38,704 nucleotides of DNA from Methanosarcina spelaei (GTDB taxonomy: Archaea > Halobacteriota > Methanosarcinia > Methanosarcinales > Methanosarcinaceae), in NCBI RefSeq assembly GCF_002287235.1, contig NZ_LMVP01000212.1, positions 1-38,704 on the forward strand, written 5' to 3'. The position numbers and the translations under genes were made by a program. How positions within the stretch are numbered: position 1 is the stretch's first letter; every line of letters begins with the position of its first letter. A model generated the notes under the pieces. That model made no database searches and had not been told where the DNA came from. It saw only the letters and a program-made list of their open reading frames with translations. This document shows, in pieces, positions 1 through 8,448 of the stretch.

Positions 1-84
1 TTAACCGAACCGACAAAATCCTCGTCAGACAGGAAAAAACTCCTGACTCCATTAAAAGATGAAAGAGATTTGTGATTTATTTAC

Positions 85-285
85 CTACGCAATCAGTTTG
101 CGCAGGATCATATATAAGGTATTTCTTGTATATAAAGCTTTGTGTTATTCACCTCGACACAATAGCTTTGTGTGAGGGATACATACAAGGCATTTCTTGT
201 ATATAAAGCTTTGTATTGCTTTTCTCAGAACATTGAATATGTACGAGGAAAATATACAACGCATTCATTGTATATAAAACTTCTC
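85..285 (+). repeat. Three diverged ~71-bp units, each with a palindrome over a TATA box
   Basis: Three units end in similar blocks at about 110-135, 183-207 and 252-277. Each block is an inverted repeat whose right arm runs into tatataaa. The clearest is TATACAA-N8-TTGTATA at 253-274, and the second is TACAAG-N6-CTTGTA at 184-201. A small hairpin precedes the first two blocks (CGCAA...TTGCG near 89-103, CACAA...TTGTG near 157-171). Palindromes over TATA boxes are what an archaeal operator looks like, but no regulator can be assigned. Confidence 0.5.
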
Positions 286-627
286 CTGCAAAGGAGATTG
301 AACAATTTTGAAAGAGGGAAATGAGAAGAGTTAAAAGGTTTCAAAAGAGTTGTACTTTCGAATCTTTAACTTTATCCGTTTTTATGAGCCACTGTTTCAA
401 AAAACAATGCCTACAGGCGCCTTCTGTTTCCGTTTTTCAGATTCGTTTTTTCGGCACCTTTGAATTCGTTTTTCAAGTCCCGTTTTTCAAGTTTCGTTTT
501 TCATTCTCTTAGTTGTCGTGTGACACCTTGAGAAGCAACCCTAGAATGGGGCATCTATTATAAATAATTTTCCGTCGAGAAATTAGAAAACAAAACCTAA
601 ACTTAAACATTAAAAAACTCTCGTGGG

Positions 628-713
628 ATTTATATACTAGAAATCTACATTCAACTAGATGATTACCATGAATGTAACAACTGAAAGAAGGGATCGATTT
701 TTACATCGAACCT
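628..713 (+). promoter_or_regulatory. Promoter and leader of the LeuA-type gene, with leader ORF and hairpin
   Basis: A TATA-like tttatata lies near 629-636, so transcription would start around 655-660. The leader contains an 18-codon ORF starting at ATG 669 and stopping at 723-725, overlapping the main ATG at 714. A small hairpin (TCGAT / ATCGA, about 694-709) sits directly before the start codon. The only purine-rich Shine-Dalgarno-like stretch (gaaagaaggg) is 5' of this hairpin. The leader peptide has one Leu only, so it is not a classic leucine attenuator. Translational coupling is an inference. Confidence 0.4.
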
Positions 714-2222
714 ATGAGGAATAAAAAAGTAACTGTTTTTGACACAACACTGCGTGACGGAGAACAGACCCCTGGAGTATCTCTAACTTCTGCCCAGAAG
801 CTGGAAATTGCCTATCAACTTGACAAACTCGGGGTAGACATTATAGAAGCTGGATTTCCTATCTCATCAGAAGGAGATAAAGAATCCGTAAAATCTATTT
901 CTAATGCCGGACTTGGCCTTGAAGTTTGTGGACTTGCCCGTGTATTGAAAAAAGATATCGATGCTTGTTTTGATAGTGAAGTAGGACTTGTGCATACCTT
1001 CGTTCCCACTTCTGAAGTACAGCGGACATATACCATCAAAAAGAGCCAGGAAGAAGTAATTCAAATGGCTGTGGAAGCTGTCCAGTACATTAAAGATAAT
1101 GGGAGAAAATGCATGTTTTCTGCAATGGACGCTACGAGAACCGAACCTGAATATCTCAGAAAGGTTTTCAAAGCAGTGCAGGAAGCAGGATGTGATATCA
1201 TTAACGTGCCGGATACTGTTGGGGTTATGGTTCCATCAGCAATGTACAGGCAGATAAAGGATATCGCGGCTGAGATAACTATTCCTATTGATGTACACTG
1301 CCATAACGATTTCGGGCTTGCTGTAGCAAACAGTCTCATGGCAGTAGAAGCAGGCGCATCGCAGGTTCAGGTTACAATAAACGGAATAGGTGAAAGGGCA
1401 GGAAACGCCGATCTTTCCCAGACAGTTATGAGTCTGACTTCAATCTACGGGGCAAAGACGAATATTCACACTGAATATCTTGTAGAAACCTCGAAAATGA
1501 TTGAAAACTATACTGGAATCAGGCTGCCTCCAAATACACCTGTCGTAGGTCAAAACGCTTTCTCCCATGAGTCGGGAATCCACAGTCAGGGAGTACTCGA
1601 AAAATCCGATACTTTTGAACCGGGGATAATGACACCGGAAATGGTAGGACACAGACGGCGTATTGTTCTTGGTAAGCACACAGGTAAACATGCAGTCAAG
1701 CAGTCTCTTGAGTCTGCAGGCATAATCAGCAATGACAAGCAGCTTGATGAGATTGTATCAAGAATTAAGGAGATTGCAAATAAGGGGAAGCAGATCACAG
1801 ATGCAGACCTTTATGCTGTTGCTTCTGCCGTGCTTGGGAAAGCAAGTTCGGAAGATGAACTGATTAAACTCAAAGAAGTTTCCGTGATGACAGGAAATAT
1901 CCTGACACCAACTGCAGTAGTCAAAGCAGATATCGAAGGCAAAGAAATAATTGCAGCAAAGACAGGAGTTGGCCCTGTAGATGCCGCCCTCAAAGCAGTA
2001 AGAGACATCCTGGGAGAAAGTAATCATTTCAAACTCCAGGAGTTCAGGATCGATGCAATTACAGGTGGAGCAGATGCCCTTGCAGATGTATACATAGGTC
2101 TCGAAAATGAGAAAGGCAGAGTTGTAACTGCAAGGTCTGCAAACCCGGACATAGTTATGGCCTCTGTAGAAGCCCTTGTAAACGCTATGAACCTGCTGTA
2201 TAAGAGAGAAGAAAAAAGCTAA
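714..2222 (+). CDS. leuA: 2-isopropylmalate synthase / citramalate synthase family (LeuA-type)
   Basis: Claisen-type condensing enzyme using acetyl-CoA and a 2-oxo acid, the first step of leucine (2-oxoisovalerate) or citramalate-route isoleucine synthesis; cytosolic. The N-terminal TIM barrel begins with FDTTLRDGEQTPGVS near residue 9. The metal-binding HCHNDFGLAVANS lies near residue 196 and NGIGERAGNA near 224. Residues from about 375 form a LeuA-dimer regulatory domain, so feedback inhibition by an amino acid is expected. The 502-residue length fits archaeal LeuA and CimA. Homocitrate synthase AksA is less likely because it usually lacks the regulatory domain. The start at ATG 714 is set by the family N-terminus, not by a clear ribosome binding site. 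LeuA versus CimA cannot be separated by eye. Confidence 0.85.
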   Translation: MRNKKVTVFDTTLRDGEQTPGVSLTSAQKLEIAYQLDKLGVDIIEAGFPISSEGDKESVKSISNAGLGLEVCGLARVLKKDIDACFDSEVGLVHTFVPTSEVQRTYTIKKSQEEVIQMAVEAVQYIKDNGRKCMFSAMDATRTEPEYLRKVFKAVQEAGCDIINVPDTVGVMVPSAMYRQIKDIAAEITIPIDVHCHNDFGLAVANSLMAVEAGASQVQVTINGIGERAGNADLSQTVMSLTSIYGAKTNIHTEYLVETSKMIENYTGIRLPPNTPVVGQNAFSHESGIHSQGVLEKSDTFEPGIMTPEMVGHRRRIVLGKHTGKHAVKQSLESAGIISNDKQLDEIVSRIKEIANKGKQITDADLYAVASAVLGKASSEDELIKLKEVSVMTGNILTPTAVVKADIEGKEIIAAKTGVGPVDAALKAVRDILGESNHFKLQEFRIDAITGGADALADVYIGLENEKGRVVTARSANPDIVMASVEALVNAMNLLYKREEKS

Positions 2223-2358
2223 ATTGACAATTTGGGCCGGCTAAAACAGACTGGCTGTCTTGGATACTATAATTAAAAAACAAAAAACCGGATAAGAGCT
2301 GTATGCTCATTTTCGGGTCTGTATTCCATAATCATGTGTAAAAAGTAAATAAAATGAG

Positions 2359-3132
2359 ATGGAATACAGATCCATGCCTTATCCAATTATTGATTCTCAT
2401 TGTCATCTTGATTTTCCTAAATTTAACCGTGATAGGGAAGAGACTATTCTCCGAGCCAGAAAGGCAGGAATTGTCGGAATGGTCAACTCCGGAATTTCCC
2501 TGAAAGGAAATCGTATTAGCCTTGAACTTGCTGAAACAAATGAAGATATTCATGCTACACTTGGCCTAAGTCCTGATATTGGCAGGGAAGGTACGGATGA
2601 AGAGATAAATGACATTCTTGCCCAGATTGAAGCCAATGCAGAAAAAGCAGTTGGAATCGGAGAAGCAGGACTGGATTTTCAAGACTGTAAAACAGAAGAG
2701 GAACGTAAGAGACAGACTGCTGCGTTCGAAAAAGTTATTGAACTTGCAAAAGATCTTGACAAACCTCTTATAGTGCACGCCCGACTGGCTGAAGCAGAAG
2801 TTCTGAAGCTTATCAAAGACGTGGATATGGTTATCTATCACTGCTATAGCGGTTCTGTTGAGACCATGCGGGAAATTGTGGATATGGGATACTATATCTC
2901 CCTGGCAACTCTTGTCTGCTTTTCAGAACATCACCAGACTCTTGCAGAAGCCGTGCCGCTCGAAAACCTGCTTCTGGAAACCGACAGTCCCTTCCTTTCT
3001 CCCCGCAAAGGCAGAAACGAGCCTGCCTTCATAGTAGATTCCGTGCCGGTAATAGCACAACTTAAAGATATGGAGCCAGCAGAAATTGCAAAATCCACTA
3101 CCGAAAATGCACGAAGAGTTTTCAATATGTAA
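2359..3132 (+). CDS. TatD-family metal-dependent hydrolase
   Basis: Amidohydrolase-superfamily TIM-barrel protein. Members are metal-dependent deoxyribonucleases or uncharacterised hydrolases. Visible metal ligands in order are DSHCHLD near residue 13, the Glu of GEAGLDF near 100, His of LIVHAR near 136, His of VIYHCYSG near 158, and Asp of LLETDSPF near 208. At 257 residues it has the usual length. The ATG at 2374 (MPYPIIDSHCH) is an equally good start, since the family normally begins just before the DSHCH motif. It is co-directional with the LeuA-type gene but separated by 136 bases. The substrate is unknown. Confidence 0.85.
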   Translation: MEYRSMPYPIIDSHCHLDFPKFNRDREETILRARKAGIVGMVNSGISLKGNRISLELAETNEDIHATLGLSPDIGREGTDEEINDILAQIEANAEKAVGIGEAGLDFQDCKTEEERKRQTAAFEKVIELAKDLDKPLIVHARLAEAEVLKLIKDVDMVIYHCYSGSVETMREIVDMGYYISLATLVCFSEHHQTLAEAVPLENLLLETDSPFLSPRKGRNEPAFIVDSVPVIAQLKDMEPAEIAKSTTENARRVFNM

Positions 3133-3363
3133 ATTTTCAGACACAATTCTCAAACATTAATTCCCAGACATCCAGACATTAGTTCTTAGATGTATTAACC
3201 GCAAAGAATGGACTACCAGTAAAGAGAATGTAAGAAAGGGAAGTAATATAGAAAGTGTAAGAAAGAGAAGTAACAAGGAAAGTACAGGAAAAGGAAGTAA
3301 CAAGGAAAGTACAGGAAAGGGAAGCAAGAAAAAAAGGAAAAGAGAAGTGAAAGAGGAAGAACT
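3133..3363 (+). repeat. Purine-rich gap with a 27-bp tandem repeat
   Basis: A 27-bp unit (aagtaacaaggaaagtacag plus a purine tail) starts at 3241, 3268 and 3295, with a partial fourth copy at 3322. The stretch ends in the gagga ribosome binding site (about 3350-3354) of the next gene. No ORF is present. Confidence 0.7.
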
Positions 3364-4005
3364 ATGGAAGTCCGGTACATTTGCCCTACAGCTTACGATT
3401 CAAGTGTCTATCTGGTAAATGGAAAAATCCTGATCGATGCAGGAATGAACAGCGACCTGATTATCAAGCAACTGGAGAAATATATAAAGCTAACCGACAT
3501 TGAATTAATAGTCCTCACACATTGCCATTATGATCATACCGCAGCAGCCGCAGCTATTGCAGAAAGAAGCGGTGCAAAAATCGGAATACATAAAGCTGAC
3601 CTTGAAGGCATAAACGATGAGTATCTTAGCGTGGCCGTGATTTTCGGAGAGCGAGCTCCTGAGGTCAGGCCCACAATTACATATGAAGAAGGAGATAAAA
3701 TTGATATCGGAAATGGGGAATATCTGGAAGTGATTCATACGCCGGGTCACTCAAAAGGAAGTATCTGCCTCTATGAGCCGATCTCAAAAAGTCTTTTTTC
3801 AGGAGATACTGTATTCCCAGGTGGGGGTTTCGGAAGAATGGACTTTGAGGGCTCGGAACCTGAAAAGATGGCTAGCTCAATAGAAAAACTCACAAAACTG
3901 GATGTAAAAGCTCTGTATTCTGGACATGGAGCTCCTACGGATAGAGATGGAAACAACCAGATTATGGCCTCGTACAGAATGTTAAAAATGATGATGGGAG
4001 AATAA
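3364..4005 (+). CDS. Metallo-beta-lactamase-fold hydrolase (glyoxalase II-like)
   Basis: Zinc hydrolase of the MBL superfamily. The signature THCHYDHTA is at about residues 57-65. Further ligands are His of HTPGHSKGS near 129, Asp of LFSGDTVF near 148, and His of YSGHGAPT near 194. The 213-residue length matches small single-domain hydroxyacylglutathione-hydrolase-like proteins. The substrate in methanogens is unknown. A gagga motif lies about 10 bases upstream of the ATG, supporting this start. It ends 32 bases before the radical SAM gene, so the two are probably co-transcribed. Confidence 0.85.
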   Translation: MEVRYICPTAYDSSVYLVNGKILIDAGMNSDLIIKQLEKYIKLTDIELIVLTHCHYDHTAAAAAIAERSGAKIGIHKADLEGINDEYLSVAVIFGERAPEVRPTITYEEGDKIDIGNGEYLEVIHTPGHSKGSICLYEPISKSLFSGDTVFPGGGFGRMDFEGSEPEKMASSIEKLTKLDVKALYSGHGAPTDRDGNNQIMASYRMLKMMMGE

Positions 4006-4037
4006 AAATACGAGAATAAGGAACCTTAAAGCAAATT

Positions 4038-6332
4038 ATGAACAAAGATATAGCAGTTACAAAAAGAAATAAGAGCTTAAACTCTGAAAAGCCGAATAAA
4101 GAAAAATCAAGCAGGAAAACTGGTTTTTTGGAGGCAAAAAAAGCTGAATTAAGACAAAAAACGAAAAACGGAGTGGAACTCAGGGCAGAATCGGGGATAA
4201 AACCTGAAAAAGCCGACGGAAAAGAAACAGAAATAAAATTTTCAGAAATCAAGCTTTCAAAAGTAAGATCATCGAGTAAAGCAGGAAAAACATCGAGAGA
4301 AGCAGGGAAATCACCAAAAGGAGCAGGAACAAAACCCGGAAAAAAATCAGAAACCAAACAAAGAAAGAAGGAAAGAAAAGAAAAATCTGTTTCTCACCGC
4401 ATACCTGCATCGAAATTTCTTCCGATGAGCCTTGAAGAAGTGAAAGCTCGAGGCTGGAAAGAACTTGATATTATTCTGATTTCTGGGGATGCTTATGTAG
4501 ACCATTCCAGTTTTGGCACGGCAATAATAGGAAGAGTTCTTGAAGATGCCGGTTTTAGAGTAGGAGTAATTGCCCAACCGCGCTGGGACAGCCCTGAAGA
4601 TTTCAAAAAACTTGGAAAACCCAGACTCTTTTTTTCCGTAAGTGCAGGAAATACCGATTCGATGGTCAGCAACCTGACTCCAGGCCTGAAGCCGCGAAAT
4701 AAGGATGCTTATTCCCCTGGAGGCAGAGCAGGGATTCGTCCGAACCGCGCCGTGATAATTTACTCAAACAAGATAAAAGAGGCTTTCCCTGAAGTGCCTA
4801 TAGTTCTTGGGGGCATTGAAGCTTCCTTACGTCGTTTTGCTCATTATGATTATCTTTCGGATAAGGTCAGGCAATCCATTCTGGCTGACGCACCTGCTGA
4901 CCTTATAGTCTACAGCATGGGAGAGCTTCAGATCGTGGAGATTGCAAAAAGGCTGCAAGCCGGAGAAGATATCAGAAATATCAGAAATATTCCGGGTACA
5001 GTCTGGAAAACGGAAGTTAAAGCCTGGAAGGAGCTCAAAGAAAGGGCCGAAAAGTCAGATAACAGGTTGAATGAAAAGGAACAGGAAAAATCGGAACAGG
5101 AAGTAACGGAACAGGAAAAATCGGAACAAAAAGACGAAAAAATAGCTGAGGACGCAGCCACATTTTTAAAACAATATCTCGAAATTCCCTCCTTTTCAGA
5201 GGTTTCTCAGGATAAAACGGCCTTTGCAAAAGCTTTTCGTATATATTTTGCGGAACAGAACCCTGTTACTGGAAAAGGAGTCGTTCAGCCTCACCCGAAA
5301 ACCGTAATCGTGCAGAACAGGCCAATGCGCCTTTTGACCGAAGCTGAAATGGACCATGTATATGAACTGCCATTCACTGGCGAAACCCATCCTTCCTACA
5401 CCGAACCCGTTCCTGCCCTGGAAATGGTTAAATTTTCCCTGACAACGCACAGGGGATGTTTCGGAGGCTGCGCTTTCTGTGCAATTACGGAGCACCAGGG
5501 GCGTATGATTGCAAGCCGCAGCATCGAATCTGTCCTGCGTGAAGCAAAAAAGCTAACGGAAAAACCTGATTTCAAGGGCATTATAAACGGAGTCGGCGGC
5601 CCAAGCGCAAACATGTACGGCATGGAGTGTAAAACCTGGGAGAAAAAAGGAGCCTGCCTGGACAAGTCCTGCCTTTATCCTCGCGTTTGCCCTGCTCTGG
5701 ATACCAGCCACAAAAAGCTGCTCGAACTCTTACGCCGCCTGCGCGAACTTCCTGGAGTCAAGCAAGTCTTTACAGGTTACGGCGTGCGCTATGACCTGGC
5801 TCTTAAGGACGAAGAATACCTCGAAGAACTTTGTGCTTACCATATAAGCGGCCAATTGCGAATCGCACCTGAACACTTTTCAAGGCAGGTCACGAATGCG
5901 ATGTGCAAGCCAGGAAGGGAAGTTTACGAGAAGTTTACCCAGAAATTTACAGCTCTCAACCGGAAGTGCGGCAAAGAACAGTACATCGTAAACTACCTTA
6001 TGTCAGGACATCCGGCTTGTACTCTTGAAGATATGATAGAGATGGCAGAGTATGTACGGGACCATGGAGGCTACACCGAACAGGTACAGGACTTCACTCC
6101 AACACCTATGACCGTATCGACATGCATGTATTATACAGGACTGGACCCGTTCACAGGTAAAAAAGTATACGTTGCAAAAGGCAAGAAAGAAAAAGCAATG
6201 CAACGAGCCCTTATGCACTACAGGAACCCTGCAAATTACGAGCTTGTATATGAAGCTCTGGAGAAGGCAGGAAGACTTGACCTTGTGGGAAATGCACATA
6301 AGTGTTTGATAAGAAGGAAAGGTAAGTGGTAA
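4038..6332 (+). CDS. YgiQ-family (UPF0313) radical SAM protein
   Basis: Radical SAM protein with the YgiQ arrangement. The family core begins near residue 120 (IPASKFLPMS, then SGDAYVDHSSFG near 150). The iron-sulfur motif CFGGCAFC starts at residue 474, giving Cys474, Cys478 and Cys481. Conserved blocks VLGGIEASLRRFAHYDY and LRIAPEHFS are present, and a Cys-rich C-terminal half follows. The reaction of the family is not established. Two oddities are seen: a lysine-rich, low-complexity N-terminal extension of about 115 residues absent from typical members, and a charged Glu/Lys/Gln insertion around residues 335-375. The start has no strong ribosome binding site, so part of the extension could be untranslated. 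Probably in an operon with the upstream MBL gene. Confidence 0.85.
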   Translation: MNKDIAVTKRNKSLNSEKPNKEKSSRKTGFLEAKKAELRQKTKNGVELRAESGIKPEKADGKETEIKFSEIKLSKVRSSSKAGKTSREAGKSPKGAGTKPGKKSETKQRKKERKEKSVSHRIPASKFLPMSLEEVKARGWKELDIILISGDAYVDHSSFGTAIIGRVLEDAGFRVGVIAQPRWDSPEDFKKLGKPRLFFSVSAGNTDSMVSNLTPGLKPRNKDAYSPGGRAGIRPNRAVIIYSNKIKEAFPEVPIVLGGIEASLRRFAHYDYLSDKVRQSILADAPADLIVYSMGELQIVEIAKRLQAGEDIRNIRNIPGTVWKTEVKAWKELKERAEKSDNRLNEKEQEKSEQEVTEQEKSEQKDEKIAEDAATFLKQYLEIPSFSEVSQDKTAFAKAFRIYFAEQNPVTGKGVVQPHPKTVIVQNRPMRLLTEAEMDHVYELPFTGETHPSYTEPVPALEMVKFSLTTHRGCFGGCAFCAITEHQGRMIASRSIESVLREAKKLTEKPDFKGIINGVGGPSANMYGMECKTWEKKGACLDKSCLYPRVCPALDTSHKKLLELLRRLRELPGVKQVFTGYGVRYDLALKDEEYLEELCAYHISGQLRIAPEHFSRQVTNAMCKPGREVYEKFTQKFTALNRKCGKEQYIVNYLMSGHPACTLEDMIEMAEYVRDHGGYTEQVQDFTPTPMTVSTCMYYTGLDPFTGKKVYVAKGKKEKAMQRALMHYRNPANYELVYEALEKAGRLDLVGNAHKCLIRRKGKW

Positions 6333-6520
6333 AGGTAAAGTTGTTCGCATAGAAATTAGGGTAAATCAATGGTAGTTACTGAAAGTTCTGTAAATTCTAA
6401 TTTGCGATACGTAGGCTTTGTTGTAAAATCTGTGTATTTCTAGGGAATTTTGAGAAGAATTCTGGTGAAGAGTCGCATACCTATTCTATTTCTAAGAAAT
6501 TTGCTCGACAATCTCTAAAT

Positions 6521-7135
6521 TCACTTGGTTATTACTTTTTTAACGATGTTTTTATCAATGTAACTAAAAGTATGAGGAGGCCTGAAGTTTTCTTTTATTT
6601 CTTTAGGATCAATTGGATTTTTGAATATATTGAGTTCTTCAATTGAAACTGCAAAACCTCTTTCCTTGTTCTCAAAATATTTAAAAAAATCTTCTTCATC
6701 TATACCCGCAAAATCCTTAAGCTCTTGCCATAATACTCTTGGGTGTTCTTCCAAGATTTTGCCGACTTTAAAACATCCAACGATTTTTTTTCACGGGGGA
6801 AGACTCAGTACCAAAACCTAGTGATGAATTTAAAGTTCAAAATCACTAGGTTTTGTAATTAGTCATGATCCTTGTGACATAACTTAAAAATTGAAGTCTT
6901 TAGATGTAGAATATTGATTTTGATGATAACTGGACTCTTCTTGCTAACTCAGGTCTTCAATTAAAAAATACGAAAATCACTGGATTTTGGAACAGAGTCC
7001 GGGGGAACTTGAATATATAAATACTCTATTTGTGTCTTCGAACAATTTGAAAACACATTTTCTAAATTCATATTTTTTAGTTCTCTTTTCTATTTCTTCG
7101 ACGTATTTTGGTTTAATCGATAGTAAGACGTCCAT
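6521..7135 (-). pseudogene. ASCH (PUA-like) domain protein, broken by an inserted element and a frameshift
   Basis: The 3' part (6521 to about 6792) reads in frame as a typical ASCH C-terminal half (GCFKVGKI... then FRPPHTFSYI near the end). Upstream on the minus strand, from ATG 7135, reads MDVLLSIKPKYVEEIEKRT... to IYSSSPV, the usual ASCH N-terminus. Between them lies a 198-bp inverted-repeat element (6802-6999) flanked by an 8-bp direct repeat. Removing the element and one repeat joins the halves at SSSPVKK, but a run of eight A (6783-6790 on the plus strand as T) is one base too long. So two independent lesions are present. ASCH domains bind nucleic acid or modified nucleosides in characterised members. 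The intact product would be about 138 residues. Confidence 0.75.
6802..6999. mobile_element. MITE-like element, 198 bp, with 24-bp inverted repeats and 8-bp target duplication
   Basis: The left end begins gactcagtaccaaaacctag and the reverse complement of the right end begins gactctgttccaaaatccag; the two 24-bp ends agree at 20 positions. CGGGGGAA occurs directly outside both ends (6794-6801 and 7000-7007) in the same orientation, as expected of a target-site duplication. An inner 14-bp perfect inverted repeat (6812-6825 with 6842-6855) and a weaker one (about 6886-6900 with 6951-6968) are also present. There is no ORF, so it is non-autonomous. The parent transposon family is not identified. 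Confidence 0.8.
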
Positions 7136-7672
7136 CTAACTTTCCACACTTTTTTATTTTTTTGTATTTATCATGGTCAATTTCACTAATCGACATCGGA
7201 GAGGAGATTCCAATGGATCTGAGATATTTAATACCAAGTCCTTTACTAAAATAAGTTTGATGCGTAAATAAAATTACAGTTGTGGGTTTTTCAGCAATTT
7301 TTTTTATTCTTTCTTTATCGAAAGCAGTTCTTTTTCTAACAAGATTGTATATTTCTTCAAAATTGTTTAATCCAACTTTGATAGATTCTACAACTCCTAG
7401 AGCTATTATACTTTTAAAATCCTTTGATCTATAGCGTAATATGCAATCTCATTTAGATATTTATGGTAATGTATCTCTAAAAGCAGTAAACAAAAATTCA
7501 GTGCGGAGACAAGAATGAATACAAAACCTGAGTATTGAAAAGCGAAGCCTAATATTACTATTATGGCTGTTATGTCTAAAGATCTAACGTTTGATAATAT
7601 GTGATCAAATTCTACTATTGTAGATCTGACAACTTTCCACTCTTCTATTTTATTCTGTATGCTTTCTTCCAT
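7113..7672 (-). pseudogene. Frameshifted two-transmembrane protein of unknown function
   Basis: The first part (7672-7406, 88 codons) starts MEESIQNKIEEWKV and carries two hydrophobic segments near residues 33-68. It stops at 7406. A second open frame, shifted by one, continues without a stop from a TGA near 7430 to TAA at 7113 and encodes about 100 charged residues that look coding (VVESIKVGLNNFEEIYNLV, later TTVILFTHQTYFSKG). The join is in an A/T-rich run around 7405-7430, so a frameshift in one original gene of about 185 residues is the simplest reading. Two overlapping genes remain possible. Its end overlaps the ASCH gene start (7135) by 23 bases, implying one operon. Family not recognised. 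Confidence 0.5.
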
Positions 7673-7768
7673 ACTACCATGATTTAAAAATAGTATCTCC
7701 AGTTTTGCGCTTTCAATAAATAACTTTTTCGTAAAGTGGATCTTACAAATTCATGAAAAAAATAAATG

Positions 7769-7800
7769 AATATATATTGTATGAATAAACTCTCTGAATC
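7769..7800 (+). promoter_or_regulatory. Promoter of the DUF4145 gene, probably leaderless
   Basis: The TATA box atatatatt is centred near 7773, about 27 bases before ATG 7801. There is no Shine-Dalgarno sequence. In archaea this spacing places the transcription start at or next to the start codon. Confidence 0.5.
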
Positions 7801-8448
7801 ATGAATCTGTACATAGCTCCTTCATTTAAATTAACAGCTTTTTCATGTCCTCATTGTAGTGCCATTGCTCACCAGTCATGGATTGATGTTTATGAGTACA
7901 ATGAGTATAGTGGTAATTTTGGAGCCGTTGAATGTATATGGTTAAGTCAGTGTGAAAATCCTAACTGCGGTAAACGATGTATATGGATTAACGAAAAACT
8001 TGTGTATCCCGGCCTATCTACAGCTCCGTTTCCTGAAGATGACATGCCCTCAGATGTGAAAGAGGATTTCTTAGAAGCTAGAGAGGTAGTAGAAACATCT
8101 CCAAGATCGGCAGCAGCGTTGTTAAGGCTTGCATTACAAAAGCTCATGAAACATTTAGGGCAAGAGGGAAAAGATATTAACAAGGATATTGGGGAGCTGG
8201 TAAAAAAGGGTTTACCAGTGAAGATTAAATTAGCACTTGATTCTTTACGAGTTTATGGAAATGAAGCGGTTCACCCAGGAGAAATTGACTTAAAAGATGA
8301 CAAGGAAACTGCTTTAAAATTATTTAAATTATTGAATATAATCGTACATGATATGATAACTCAGCCTAAAGAGATTGAAGAATTATTTTATCGCCTCCCT
8401 CAATCAAAACTAGAAGGAATCAAAAATAGAGATAACAAATTATCTTGA
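7801..8448 (+). CDS. DUF4145 domain protein with N-terminal zinc-ribbon-like cysteines
   Basis: Residues 18-21 form CPHC, and a second pair (CENPNCGKRC, near 51-60) completes a likely zinc-binding module. Residues from about 85 match the DUF4145 pattern: FLEAREVVETSPRSAAALLR followed by a helical region with YGNEAVHPGEID near 154-165. The function is not established; the domain often occurs alone or fused to restriction and other defence-type genes. It stands divergently from the decayed ASCH/two-TM operon, so the pair may be an accessory module. It appears intact at 215 codons. Confidence 0.8.
   Translation: MNLYIAPSFKLTAFSCPHCSAIAHQSWIDVYEYNEYSGNFGAVECIWLSQCENPNCGKRCIWINEKLVYPGLSTAPFPEDDMPSDVKEDFLEAREVVETSPRSAAALLRLALQKLMKHLGQEGKDINKDIGELVKKGLPVKIKLALDSLRVYGNEAVHPGEIDLKDDKETALKLFKLLNIIVHDMITQPKEIEELFYRLPQSKLEGIKNRDNKLS

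Larger units (their letters stand above)
1..713. other. Non-coding region upstream of the LeuA-type gene
   Basis: No convincing gene. The only ORF of note (321-512) is rich in Phe, reflects repeated cgttttt runs and has no ribosome binding site. The first 290 bases hold a diverged three-copy repeat of about 71 bp (separate entry). The promoter of the downstream gene is probably the TATA-like tttatata at about 629-636. The gap is long enough to hide a small RNA or the 3' end of a gene lying outside the window, but nothing specific can be named. Confidence 0.6.

Noticed and set aside
321-512. 63-codon ORF before the LeuA-type gene
   Set aside because: Phe-rich product of repeated cgttttt runs, without a ribosome binding site or recognisable motif.
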